DNA of 64,000 nt, taken from positions 1 through 64,000 of the forward strand of contig JAUIRK010000735.1 of the NCBI GenBank assembly GCA_030549495.1. The letters run 5' to 3'. The stretch is from Nectonema munidae. Its lineage: Eukaryota > Nematomorpha > Nectonematoida > Nectonematidae. This document shows positions 23,217 through 33,979 of the stretch, piece by piece. Below the pieces are notes generated by a model. The model did no database searches and was not told where the DNA came from. It saw only the letters and a program-made list of their open reading frames with translations. Every line of letters begins with the position of its first letter. Position 1 is the first letter of the stretch. Made by a program: the position numbers and the translations under genes.

Positions 23217-24079
23217 TACGAATTCGGCGAGTTCAACCATATCCCCGAGTCAAAGACTGATGATGATGAGGATGAAGACATCCCACTAGCAGAACTGACC
23301 CCACTCTTATGATGTCCTCAGATGAATCTGTCTCTATAGACAATTCACACAAGACATTCGCCGAGATGACAGACCAAGTGATTATTGACTGTGTCAAACC
23401 AGCACCATTGGAGGAAAGTGACGATGAGGAAGAGCCTGTACTAAAACCAAAACCTCTAGTGAAATACGTCAAAGCTGCCCTTGGAGTTTTCGGGATTTAA
23501 ATTGAATCACAAAAGTGTATGACTAAAAATGATTTGATGATTTTTGAACAGCTGGAAAAACGCTTCAAACAGGTTGCAAGTTTCAAGTGTAAACAAAAAA
23601 CATTGACGCATATTATTTATCCAAGTAATAAATGATGGTTTGAATAAAATTCGCAGTACATTGTATTTATTTTCTCTAATTCATTATATGCGTTATGATA
23701 CCACCTAACATGATTAAGGCAACTACATTATGACACCCCCGATATACTGTCAGTTGACATGTCCCAAAGATGGCGATAAATTGGGGGGGGGGGGGGGGGG
23801 GGGGGGGTGCACTGTACCTCTAACTATCTTTTCCACTTTGTCAGTCCTTCAGTACCTAAAGTCATATCTTTGCTCCACTATGGGAGAAGATCGTCTCAAT
23901 AGGCTCGCACTAGCCTACATTCATCGTGATATTTACTGCTCAGATATTGTCGAAAAAATCGTCAAATTATTTGCTATTCAGCAGAGAAAATCCACATGTA
24001 AAAACTAACTGTCTTTAATCCTGTTTCTTTTACATATCAGAATATTTTTATAGTTCTTTATTAAATTGAAATTGTGCAT

Positions 24080-24231
24080 TGTTATGTATTAAGATAATTT
24101 ATTAAGCAACTATGCCTTGCGTCAATGTCAGGCATTTAAATAGTGTTAACATAAATAAATATTGGCTCAGGGATGCATTTTAATTAAAAAGGTGCAATGA
24201 GCTTACAGCATATATTTACAATCATATAACA
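24080..24231 (-). repeat. LTR (3' LTR in element orientation)
   Basis: A 152-bp LTR with TGTTAT...ATAACA ends, nearly identical to 29055-29209 (4 substitutions and 2 small indels by eye). On the minus strand it is preceded by a polypurine tract (GGAAGGGAAGAA). Confidence 0.9.
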
Positions 24232-25747
24232 TTCTTCCCTTCCAGGAAAACAAAGATCACCATTGTACTTGAAGTCTTTCCACGGGCTTCCTTTCCCTAC
24301 TTGATCTTCTTGGAAGGAGTTCAGAGCTTTGGTCTTCAGTTTCCTTTATACAGTGTCACTATCCGTTTGTTCTTCTTTATCAAATGCGGTACCGCCTTGA
24401 CAATCGCTTGTTGTAAGCCCATCTTTTTCGGCAATCTTTTCCATTGAGTACACCTTTGAGTTTTCGTTTTGAAGAGCTTTACTTTGAGGGGCTGGTGATA
24501 GATGCTTCAAGGAAACGGTGTCTTCTCTTCCACTTGGATATAAAACATGTGCGTACTGGTGATTTGCATCGATTACATCAACTTACTCAGCAACCAGTGT
24601 GGCATAGAAGTTCATGTCTGAATTTTTCGAGGAAAAGAAAACATAAACTCGTGCGGTGACTTGTTAGTGGTAGTGCATATTAAATTTCTCAAAGAGTGCA
24701 ATGCATCCGGAATAGCCTCTTCCCAGTATCTTATATCAAAATGCAAACCTTTTAATGTCAATAAAATTGATTTCCATATATAACCTACAAATCTCTCAGC
24801 TTGCCCATTTCCTTCTGGGTTATTGGAGTTGTTCTACTGGGCACAATACCTTTTGTTTTCAAAAAAGTTCTAAACTCCTCACACATAAAGATACTACCAC
24901 GATCAGAATGCACATAGTTTGGCAAACCAAAGACAGAAAATAGTTTTGTTAAATGAAAAACTAAATTTGCAGACGAAGTATTTTGATAAGGAATTGCAAA
25001 AGGAAACCTAGAGTATTCATCTACAACTACTAAGATATATTTGTTGTTAGACACACTTGGTATTGGACTCTTAAAATCTAAATTAGGCCTTTCCCAGGGA
25101 CGAATTGCTTTTATTAATTTTTCATTAGATTTAACAAACTGTGGCTTAACATAACGGCAAATTTCACAACCATTGCACACTCTAAAAAACTTCTTCTACT
25201 GAAAACGGCAAGTTCCTAGATCTAACAAAAGCCACGAGTCGAATAACTCCGGGATGAGACAACCTATTGTGTAAAGTTTTCAGTTCCTCTAAAATTAATG
25301 GACTTGTAACAGCGCAAAAAAGTTTATTAACTTTTGGTTAAACATAAAAGAAATCGACTTCTGATCTGTTACAAGTAAAAAATGCTTACATATTAAATAA
25401 TGTCGCCAATTCTTTAATCATTCGATTATAGCTAAAGCTTCCTTCTATATGATAGGGTAATTACGTTAAGTTTTACTGAGAGTTTTAGAAAAAAAATCTA
25501 CTGGACGTCCTTCTTGGTTCAAAACAGCTGATATTGTTTTATCACTAGCATCAGTTTCTACCTCAAAAGGAACTGAATCATCAACAGCCCACACAACAGA
25601 ATACATAATCTTTTTTTTTAATTCATTGAATGTTTCGCTAGCTTCAATATTTAAAGGTAAACTTGTATTGATAATGGGTTGTATTAACTTCGAAAAATAA
25701 AGTATCCAATTTGAATAATAACTAAAGAACCCTTTTACTCTTTTAAG

Positions 25748-25907
25748 TAAAGGGGCGTGAGTATGGTTGGTTAGATTCCGGGTTCGATAACTCAAGGTCT
25801 TGGATTCGATCCTACATCAAGCCTACTTTCCTCATAGTTCGATACAAGCGGCGCAATTGTGCCTTTTCGATAAAACACTCTACGGTACCATTACCATTAC
25901 CATTTTG
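25748..25907 (+). mobile_element. tRNA-type SINE with (ACCATT)n tail
   Basis: A 160-bp insertion into the LTR element, flanked by near-identical 10-bp duplications CTCTTTTAAG (25738-25747) and CTCTTTCAAG (25908-25917). The head has Pol III-like boxes: A-box-like TATGGTTGGTTAG and B-box-like GGATTCGATCC. The tail is a short hexamer repeat, ACCATT three times. No coding capacity; presumably mobilised by a LINE. Confidence 0.82.
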
Positions 25908-27297
25908 CTCTTTCAAGATCCTTTTTTGTTTTGGGCTCTTCTAACATCCTTAGTGGTTGTAATCTTTGAGGGTCTGGTTTAATCTTACCTTCTTCTATTA
26001 AACAATCAAGAACTGATAAAGATTTGGTACTAAAAACAAACTTATTTTTATTGAATGTAAGATTCGCTTTGGAAGAAGCATCTAAAAAAAATTTGAGGTT
26101 TTTGTCGTGATGGTCTTGGTCTAATCCACATATCGTTATGTTATCTAGATAGGCATAAGTATCATTTAATTTTCCATTTTTAATGAATTTATTTATTATC
26201 CTTTGAAAACATTCTACCCCGTTTGTTAACCCAAAAGTTATACGTCTAAATTGGTAGAGAGCATTCCCAACTTGAAATGCTGTATATGGCTTATCTTTTT
26301 CATTGATAGCTACTTGATGATAAGCAGAACGTAGATCTATGGTACTAAAAAACTTATAAGCCATCGTTCTAACCAAATCGTCTATCTTAGTTAATGGGTA
26401 GCCATCTAGAAGAGTGAACCGGTTGATAGTCTGAGAATAATCAATTACAAGTCTAGACTTGGTGTCTGACTTCACAACTAATACTTGCGCTCGCCAAGGC
26501 CTATTGCTAGGCTCTATTATTCTTTCTCGTAACATTCTCTCAATCTCCGAGTTAATAAAATTTCTATCCTGTGCACTAAAGTTACGTGATTTGGTTAAAA
26601 CTGGGTGACACTTTGGTGAAAGTTTCGAAAACATAGATGGAGTATCACACTTAAGTACTCGTAAGGACCCAATGTAAGAAGATCGATTACCTGTAAAATT
26701 AAAATGAATAAAATTATGATTAGACTGAAAATCTTGCCCCAAAACAAAATCAGGTAATAAATTTGGAAAACTATGAGTTTAATATAGTTATAATACTGCC
26801 CGTTAAAATAAAAGTTGATGAATACGTGACCATTGCAAAGAACGCTTTATGAGAAACTCGCCATACTAACTGATACTAGAGAAGGAGAGATAGGCAGTTT
26901 AGCGATTTACAATTGCACAACTGATGAAACTGTTTGAAGAACCTGTATCTACAAGTGCCTTGTATCGTACTCCTTTGAAGTTGATATCTTCGACATCATT
27001 TTTTAGGTTACAAGAAGCAGAAAAGACTAAAGAAAATAGAGCTTGAGACAAAACTCTAGTTCGCTGAGCTTTAAACTTACACACTCTGGCAAAGTGTCCT
27101 TGTTTCATACATGAATGACACTGAACATTCCGGACAGGGCATTTGAACCTAGGGACAATCCACAATAGGAGCACTGCTGTGAGTATTAAGTCCTTGCAGC
27201 CGATACTTCACTATCCTTACCTTGTTTAGCATTCTCTTCCATCAGATTAAGCATAGGACATTCAAATTGCTTAGCTTCCTCTCTAGCCAACGTAAGT

Positions 27298-28522
27298 TAA
27301 AACTGTTTATGACAACCCTTTCACTATTGCCCATGCCGGACCTCCTTTTCTTGGTTCCAGAAAAGGTTGGAGAAATTAAATAAAAAGTTTATTGAAAAAC
27401 TAAGGACATACAGGCATTGCCCACAATTATGCCAAGCTTGAGAGCTCACCCAAACCTAGGCTCAAGCGTTCTTGGGGGTATATGTCAAAAAAAAAAAAGT
27501 TATCTTAAGTGACTACCCATATACAATAGCCCCTGCGCAATAGGAAATTTTGTGTTCTGCGATATAGTTCTGTTTTTTCTGAGTTCTAAATCCGCCTACT
27601 TAAATTTAGGATTGGCACAAGGTATAAGAAGAAGAAGAAGAAGAAGAAGATTTATTAATTGATAAAATAAAATTGGAATACACCACTAAACATATAAAAA
27701 AAGAATTTAATAAGGAATTTAAAAAGAAAGACATTGCATATTTATAGTTGGGAAAAAATTCAAAAGGCCCACAAGCCGCTGATATGAATAAAACCCATAT
27801 TACATCAATGAAATAGAAATACATCATATAGGATATTCATAAAATAAATATGAAGTAAAAATAATCACATTAATTGGAATAAAATACAGATAGTGTGCAG
27901 TGCGCATGATTAGAATGAGTGGCTGTTAATATATTGTTAAATAACTATTTGTGGTTGTTACACACAAAGCAATTAATCTCATATCATGCATATATGGGAT
28001 GGAATCAAATTCCAGGTGTAGTTTGTCCCCAACCTCGCATGCCCTAAATTGTCTCTACTTTGTATCAAATATTATTTATCAATAACATATAAAGTATTGC
28101 ATGCCTCATAACTCTTGTATTTTTGTAGCATATCTCTTTTATAATCATATTCTTTTATTTAGGAACAAGCTACACTCTGTGAGACCGGTTTTTTTATCCT
28201 GGTTTTCTTCCTCCGAAGAATTCAAAGATTTTTACGGTTAGGTAGTGCTCTGGCGATCCGATTCTAACCTTGTTAGTAATCAAGATATCACAAGACATTA
28301 AGTTTGTTTCCCAAATTGGAAGCGTTCGCGTTAGGATTGTATCGATCACTCAGCTGTATTCATATATTTGTAACATTCATTCTTCTAAAATAATATATAT
28401 ATATGAACAAGGACCGGTAGGCGTTTAGTGAGATGGAAAGTTCAAGTAGACCTGGACTCAGCATTCCGGGCGGGGCACGATATCCAAAAGGATGGGGGCG
28501 AACGTCACAAAAAACTTAAATT
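27298..28522. mobile_element. 1.2-kb insertion in the LTR element, 9-bp TSD
   Basis: AACGTAAGT occurs at both borders (27289-27297 and 28523-28531), and the 1225 bp between them lack retroelement sequence. The insert contains a (GAA)n run (27626-27650) and an AT repeat near 28393-28404. A 73-codon minus-strand ORF in it is not recognisable. No obvious terminal inverted repeats; class unknown. Confidence 0.65.
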
Positions 28523-29054
28523 AACGTAAGTGCCAATATTGCAGATTGTAGATTTACGTCGGATTTCTCAAGAATGCGAGTGCGAATCAATTGAGAACTC
28601 AATCCTTGGATCAAGGCCACGCACGCAGCTTCTTTCCTGCTTTCTTCAGCAGACAAAGCTTCGTACTGACAGTCGTTTGATAACTCTTGCAAGCTCTGTA
28701 TGAAGGAGGAGAGTGACTCACCGGGCTTTTGTTTCCTGGTGAAAAGTTTGAAGCGTGCTGACATACGACTATGCTTTTTCAAGAAAAGTTTGTTTAACGC
28801 CTCCAAAGAACTCTCGTATGTAGCTAATTGCGACACATGCTTGAATATTTTAAAACTTAGTAACTAAAATATGAAACTTTTTTTCAGCAGAAGCACCGAG
28901 GTAAACGAGAAGCATTTTCATCTTTTTTTCAATGTTGATAAAACTCTTGGGCGTCAACATCCTCAGGATCAATGTCTAAAACTCCAGGCTTGAGATAAGG
29001 CACTGTTTTATCAAAGAATTAGTTCAAAGAGACATGACAGATAGTTGCTTAAAG

Positions 29055-29209
29055 TGTTATGTGTTAAGATGATTTATTAAGCAACTATGCCATTGCGTCA
29101 ATGTCAGGCATTTAAATAGTGTTAACATAAATAAATATTGGCTCAGGGATGCCTTTTAATTAAAAAGGTGCAATGAGAGCTTACAGCATATATTTACAAT
29201 CATATAGCA
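29055..29209 (-). repeat. LTR (5' LTR in element orientation)
   Basis: A 155-bp partner of the LTR at 24080-24231, followed by the TGCAT target-site copy. Confidence 0.9.
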
Positions 29210-29387
29210 TGCATGAATAGTGCACATATTATAAATTAAATATATTTTATGCAAATATTATTATAAATTATACAGTAATGAACTCTAAAAAGCAAAATCA
29301 ATTATATAGTTAACAATGAATTATCAACTATGCCTAATATTTACATTGAAATCCCCCCCCCCCTCCCATTCAATTGCTGGATCCGCC

Positions 29388-29825
29388 ACTGTTACAATCC
29401 CTATTTTAAAAAGTTTGCTACTAACTTTAATTTGTAATTCTCTATTATTGATTTTAGGTTATTTTATTTGGTTTTATGGAATATCATTTGAAAAGTATTC
29501 AACTACCAATAGTACACTATAAAAAAGGTGTGCTTAGAGTTATAATAGGAAAAATAGTTTTTATTGTGTTTAAAACGTGCTTAAAACCTCAACACTTCTG
29601 TTAAAAGTTTGTGTTTTGCAGATTATATTTGATAACTAAACACTTTTCAGATAACTAAACAAAGTTAATCTAATTAGTATTTAAATTTCAACACAAAACT
29701 AAACACTTTATACTTCAGTTATTTTTATGCAGATATTTTTATGCAGATTCTTTAGCAAGAATTGTGAGAAAATTACTCAATAGTTGTGAGAAAATTTACT
29801 GGTCAAAAATTTATGGAAAAACGAG
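29388..29825. other. AT-rich flank with AAACAC/GTGTTT motifs
   Basis: From about 29570 to 29720 the sequence is dense in GTGTTTAAAA and (T)AAACAC(T) motifs in both orientations. A similarly dense patch lies at 34185-34330. The two patches bracket the LINE fragment and the orphan gene pieces, so they may be subterminal repeats of one large element. No TIR was proven. Confidence 0.45.
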
Positions 29826-30050
29826 CAGAAGTGTTTCGAGTAATTTTCCCCACTTTAGCATCACAAAATGTTTACTTCAAGATCCGATGCTGTTCTCTTT
29901 GAAGGAGTTGTGAAATATTATATACAGCTCATGCTTAATAGGGTAGGTCGATTTCAAAACCGCACTAGGATCCAACAAACGGCAGTTGTATTTTAATGCA
30001 TACAAAAAAATAATAAAAAAATTTTATATTAAAATAGTATTTCGAAAGAA
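29826..30050 (+). repeat. Direct repeat copy A (pair with 31619-31860)
   Basis: Starts GAGCAGAAGTGTTTCGAGTA and shares about 220 bp with copy B at high identity, including AAGATCCGATGCTGTTCTC, ACCGCACTAGGATCC and TATTAAAATAGTATTTC. Copies A and B flank the LINE 5' fragment. They are much too long to be a TSD of that LINE. Confidence 0.88.
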
Positions 30051-30269
30051 TTTTTTTAAATATATACATCTTAATTCTCTAGTACAAAGAAAAAGAAAAG
30101 AATTATATTGTTATATTTTTCATATAACAAATAAGATAGATATATATCTATCTTATTATAATTCTATCTTATTTTATAGCTTTTTATAATATATTTAATA
30201 TCATGTCTCTTCCTGTTGTTTCTTCCTTGCGTCTCGTCAGTTTCTTTTTTATTCTCCAAAATTTTTCAA

Positions 30270-31618
30270 ATGAAAAGCAAAACAAAAAATTCTTGGTCCT
30301 GTACTTCGTGAAAGAAGCCATCTTGTAAAGATATGGCACACTGCTACTCATGCGAACAATGGTTTTGCTATCCTTGCCAAAATCTCAATGAAAAGTTGAA
30401 CGAAGTAATTGATAATTTTTTCTCTTTAGGAATAAGATGGATTTGCAAATCTTGTTTAGCATCATCTTCTCAACATTTTGATTCACAGAAAAAAATATCT
30501 GACTCTTCAAAGATTTTAGAATCTCTTGATACAATTGAAAGAAAAATAAAAAGTTTTTATAAAAGTTTTAAACCTGTTGACAAAATTCAAAGAAGTTCTT
30601 CAGATCATAAACCTACATACTCTGATGTATTAAAAAAGTCTACAAATCAAATAATCGTTTCTACCAAGGATGAAAATTGTCATCAAATATTGAATAGCTT
30701 CACGGATAAATTAAAAACCGTTCCAATAAAAAAAGTTGTTACGCTGAAAAACTCCGTTGTCATAAGTTTTCCAGATAAAAACTCTTTTGAAAAAGCCAGG
30801 GAAGTCATCAACAACAATAAAATGAAAATTGTCAAAGAAGTAAAGTTTTCTCCCCAAGTATTTTTAATAATCCCAAATTCTTTCGAGAATGAATCAGTTG
30901 TTGAATCAATAACATCAAAAAATGAAGAACTTCAAGATATTCTCAACAATGGTGGTTCCATGGATGTTATATTTTCCAAACCCTTCAAAGATCCTGACTT
31001 GAAAGTATAGTTGTCCTGAAAGTATCCCCTTCTGTTTTTAAATATATTCATCGTTGTAATTTTAGACTGTTTTTTGGTCTATTTCATTCCCGGGTTCTAC
31101 CTTACTTTTCACATAGACAGTGCTCCAAGTGTTGCTTCATTGGGCACACCGCATCCAAGTGTAAAAATTCAAGTGTATGAGATACTGTTCTGGTGAACAT
31201 AACGGTAACTCTTGCTCTGTTTCTAAAAGTGAACTTAAGTGTTGTAATTGTGTTAGAGATAAATGTGCCGAGACAAATCATTCTGCTTTAAGTAGAAACT
31301 GTAAATTTGTTACACGAGAAATAAACTTTGTAAAGAACCATACCGTTTATGATGATAATTGACTATTCCGATAAATTTAATTTATGCGAAATTTTTTCTT
31401 TTAAAATTTTTAACGAAAATATTATTCCCAGAATTTATCAAAGATATTAATGAGTTTAATATAATTAGTCTAAACGTTCAGTCGTTAAGAGCTAAATATA
31501 TTGAATTACAGGTTCTTATAGAAAGTATAAATTCTAGCTCCTCCGATCCTATCAATGTAATTTGTTTACAATAATCTTGGCTCAGTGAGTTTGATAAATC
31601 ATAGTTTTATGGTGTAAT
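30270..31618 (+). mobile_element. LINE 5' fragment: ORF1 plus start of ORF2
   Basis: ORF1 begins ATGAAAAGC at about 30270. A PHD-like cysteine cluster (NSWSCTS, KPSC, then CYSCEQWFCYPC) contains one in-frame stop. The ORF is then open from 30333 to 31010 (225 codons). After a frame change come zinc knuckles (CSKCCFIGHTASKC; CNCVRDKCAETNHSALSRNC). ORF2 follows at about 31455 with LNVQSLRAKYIELQVLIES and PINVICLQ, the start of an AP endonuclease domain as in CR1/Jockey LINEs, cut off at copy B of the flanking repeat. ORF1 of this type binds RNA. Lightly damaged, hence fairly young. Confidence 0.88.
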
Positions 31619-31860
31619 GAGCAGAAGTGTTTCGAGTAATTTTCTCCACTTTAGCATCACAAAATGTTTACTTCAAGATCCGATGCTGTTCTCTTTGAAG
31701 GAGTTGTGAAATGTTATATACAGCTCATGCACGCTAGGTCAATTTCAAAACCGCACTAGGATCCTACAAACGGTTGTTGTATTTTATTGCATACAATTAA
31801 AAAATAATAAAGAAATTTTATATTAAAATAGTATTTCTTGCGGAAACGAATTCTTTCATC
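31619..31860 (+). repeat. Direct repeat copy B
   Basis: Second copy of the 29826-30050 block, with small differences. It abuts the truncated LINE ORF2 and is followed by orphan exon-like pieces, so it may be the 5' flank of that gene. Confidence 0.85.
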
Positions 31861-31934
31861 AATAGTTTTCATTTTTTTAAATATATACATTTTTATATTT
31901 GTTTCAGTCTATAACTTCAATATATAATTTTTAA

Positions 31935-32470
31935 ATGACTAAAATAAAGAAACCTCTTACTTGGAAGAAGAGAGAAGAAAAATTCGGCGATGGTCCAAGT
32001 GATATATCATTAACGCATCCAAGCACTTATTTAGAAGTTATTCAATAATAATACTAATTTCTCACTTATTCTTTTCCAAATTTGGATTTTTGTTCAATTA
32101 TTGAAAAAATTTGCCCTGTACTAAAATACCTTTGCAGTTTTGTAAATCCAAAACTTACCTTTGATTAATGATAAATCAGTAATAAGGAAAGTTAAAAATT
32201 TTATTGACAAATGAAATAAATAGAAAGCATGCTAAAATCAGTGTGAAAAATAATTTAAATAAAAAAATTAATAGTCTCTCTGAGTTATTATTGTGTTCAT
32301 GCACTTTGAACACTCTAGCTTGCAATGATTCTAGAGTTAACTGTAAAAAAGCACATTCTACTAAAGAACACATTTTATGTGTCTGTCCTTCTGAAGCAAA
32401 TGTTCCAATTGAAGAAAGATTGTACCTTCGAGATCAAAAAAATAAAGTGCAACCAAAAGGTAATTTTTAA
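31935..32470 (+). pseudogene. Orphan gene pieces, part 1 (function unknown)
   Basis: A 37-codon ORF from ATG at 31935 (MTKIKKPLTWKKREEKFGDG then PSDISLTHPSTYLEVIQ), then an ORF at 32204-32470. The second has a cysteine/histidine array, LLCSCTLNTLACND...VNCKK...KEHILCVCP, followed by ERLYLRDQKNKVQPKGNF. The C-x-C...C...H...C-x-C spacing suggests zinc binding. It resembles orphan multi-exon ORFs that recur in animal genomes, but I cannot name the family. A further acidic exon-like piece (DEEEDWNSDINIKES) follows at about 32656-32700. The gene may be split by short introns or decayed. Confidence 0.45.
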
Positions 32471-33511
32471 ATGTATTCTATTGATATAAATGCTTCAAGA
32501 AAAAATGAAAAGACGTTTAAAAAAAGTAATGTGATACCAAAAAATTTTGAAGAATTTAATTAAGAAAGTCAACCATTATCTCACTCATCTATTTCTCAGG
32601 TAAAAACATTAATAATTTGTAATCTTAATAAAATTATTTATTTATTATAATTTAGGACGAAGAAGAAGATTGGAATTCTGATATAAATATAAAAGAAAGT
32701 TATAATCTCACGAAATCACAAAGGTATGCAATGAAATTTGTAAGGCACGGCAAAAGCTTTATTCAATGACATAAAACATTTATTGAAAGAAGAAGTTAAA
32801 GTTCAAGATAAGTCCTCATAACTTTTTACATGCTTGTTCGGAGTTCTTGAAACAGAGAAGGCGTTTATGTGTTCATCAAAAAAACAATTTCTAAAGCAGT
32901 GCAAAAAAACAAGTTTTTCATCTACAAAAACTATTTTTTCTAAAAATTTGGAAACTCTATTAAATCCAGATTTGTTATAATTACATCATTTTCACTGTAG
33001 CGTATTGAATGAATAAACACTGATCTAAAAACTTCCATACGAGCAAAATTCTTTGAAAATTGTTCTAAATAAAGTTTTTCTAAGTGACTTTTTTCCAATT
33101 TATCACAACTATAAATCTTTTTCATCAAAAATGAAACTACGAGAAAAGTCGGAATCACAGAAGGAACATGAGTATTATTGTTGCAGACACATCCATCTTT
33201 GATGGTGAAAAGCTACTGATTTTTCTAACGTGCTTTTATTCAGTAATCGAAAATAAATAATAGCAACGACATCATAATGAAATAAAATTTTTCTGGAAGA
33301 TATTGAATTTGTATACGTTTTGTTTTCACTTTATTCTTATTGATCATTAATTTTTTAAGATTGAAAAAGACTTTTTTCTTATCACAAAAACATTGAAAAA
33401 GAAGCAATAAATGAAACTTGGAGTACTGTTGTTTATAAATTGAAAACAATATTCAACTTCACTGTAAGGTCTAAATTTTAAATTTTTTCCTTTTTTAATA
33501 TTTTGTTTTGA

Positions 33512-33975
33512 CAGAACTTGGAAAATGAAGAGTCTATTTTGCAGCTTTTGAAACAATTGGACGAGGCTTTGAAACTGAAATCTAAAAAATGCAACAAAGA
33601 AAAGTATTTCAATGAAATCAAAGTAATAAATTCATCGTGTTATTAGTTCTTAACTATTTCATGGTTTTAGTGTTTAGATGTCGACGCGCCGACAAGAAAA
33701 CCCCACCAAATATAACAGTTGTCAAGACCTATGAGGATGAAATTTCAATCATTCTAATTCAAGGATGTGGTGTGTCTTTCAATATAAGACCAATAATGAT
33801 GGAGGCATTAACAAATTTATGGAGTGTCTACTATCTCTTCGACATCTCATACCCTAAATGTTTTCAAAGTCTCAGATTTTTTCAAACTCATCTTTTGAAG
33901 GATGAGAGCCCTTTTTTCAAAGGAAGTAAATATCTAATGTTCGAAAAAAAATATTTTTCTTGAAAATAAAATAAA
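33512..33975 (+). pseudogene. Orphan gene pieces, part 2 (function unknown)
   Basis: An exon-like piece at about 33512-33648 (NLENEESILQLLKQLDEALK), then an ORF (33637-33963) with TYEDEISIILIQGCGVSFNI and MMEALTNLWSVYYLFDISYP (the YYLFDISYP region is the most distinctive), then FFQTHLLKDESPFFKG. AATAAA motifs follow directly (33966-33976). The pattern resembles C-terminal parts of orphan ORFs in invertebrate genomes that look transposon-associated. It may belong with part 1 as one gene. Not assigned to any superfamily. Confidence 0.45.
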
Positions 33976-33979
33976 TTTT

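Larger units (their letters stand above)
18299..23630 (+). pseudogene. Tigger (pogo) transposase, broken
   Basis: N-terminus 18318-18505: SRKRKRCAISASQKHEVVKY and HPKASHQAIAAHFSHVWG, the CENP-B/pogo helix-turn-helix. After the TTAA element (21773-21950): VNVDETGFF, the first catalytic Asp block of the pogo DDD domain, then VADALKKSGTIANCWQKT, the conserved stretch after the catalytic core. The second and third Asp blocks are absent, so an internal deletion removed most of the core. After the MULE (23226-23630) an acidic tail (KTDDDEDEDIPLAELTPLL) and EQLEKRFKQVASFKCKQKT follow. Several stops and frame changes; not functional. Confidence 0.85.
18077..23814 (+). mobile_element. Tigger/pogo transposon inserted into hAT 2, itself twice interrupted
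   Basis: Ends CAGTGCTCCC (18077) and GTGCACTG (to 23814), each bordered by TA (18075-18076 and 23815-23816), the TA duplication of Tc1/mariner-pogo elements. hAT 2 sequence is recognisable on both sides. Long C (18151-18165) and G (23783-23807) runs lie just inside the ends. Interior order: transposase N-terminus, TTAA element 18669-21711, transposase middle, MULE 21963-23216, transposase acidic tail. Without the insertions about 1.44 kb remains, so Tigger is also internally deleted. Confidence 0.88.
13920..24011 (+). pseudogene. hAT transposase (ZMYM/DUF4371 family), split by at least three insertions
   Basis: Recognisable blocks in family order: ADETTDLTHKTQLSVSLRYI and LVGQGYDGVEVMSGAF (to 14178); NGVQGEIKRRC and AVYVHCAAHAFNLTLVKASE (16825-17055), then TRWVEKHEAIHTAYIL (from about 17076). 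After the MITE, LNFALQSGSNYLFSAINHV, then IRIPRIVWRQMNRNNIPASY-like sequence and PFLDGIISQMDDRFG (17494-17950). After Tigger, the C-terminal dimerisation part TFSTLSVLQYLKSYLCSTMG and EDRLNRLALAYIHRDI (23830-24010). Frames change several times, at least one stop lies within the block before 17076, and the N-terminal part is missing. Dead copy. Confidence 0.88.
24080..29209 (-). mobile_element. Ty3-type (gypsy) LTR retroelement fossil, minus strand, inserted in hAT 2
   Basis: A broken LTR element with both LTRs and a 5-bp TSD TGCAT (24075-24079 and 29210-29214). Parts in order on the minus strand: gag-like region (about 28.85-28.5 kb), zinc-knuckle and protease region (27.2-26.9), reverse transcriptase (26.75-25.9), RNase H-like region (25.8-25.4) and integrase core (25.2-24.8). 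Pol order is of Ty3 type. A purine-rich tract lies next to the 3' LTR. A SINE and a 1.2-kb insertion lie within. It is shorter than a whole element and has several breaks. The two LTRs differ by about 3%, suggesting a fairly young insertion relative to the hAT it sits in. Confidence 0.9.
13900..29387 (+). mobile_element. hAT transposon 2 (ZMYM/DUF4371-type), host of a nested stack
   Basis: The outermost element of the cluster. Its transposase is split into blocks at about 13.92-14.18, 16.83-17.19, 17.49-18.08 and 23.82-24.01 kb. The right end is recognisable at 29345-29387: on the minus strand it reads CAGTGGCGGATCCAGC followed by a run of G, typical of this hAT group. The LTR element with its own 5-bp TSD lies between the transposase stop and this end. 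The left end was not found. The intervening DNA is later insertions, listed separately. Removing the insertions that can be delimited leaves only about 2-2.5 kb of hAT 2 sequence. Confidence 0.8.

Noticed and set aside
29193-29396. TTACAATC at 29193-29200 and 29389-29396 as an 8-bp TSD of a hAT element
   Set aside because: The first copy lies within the LTR and is also present in the other LTR, so the match is coincidental.
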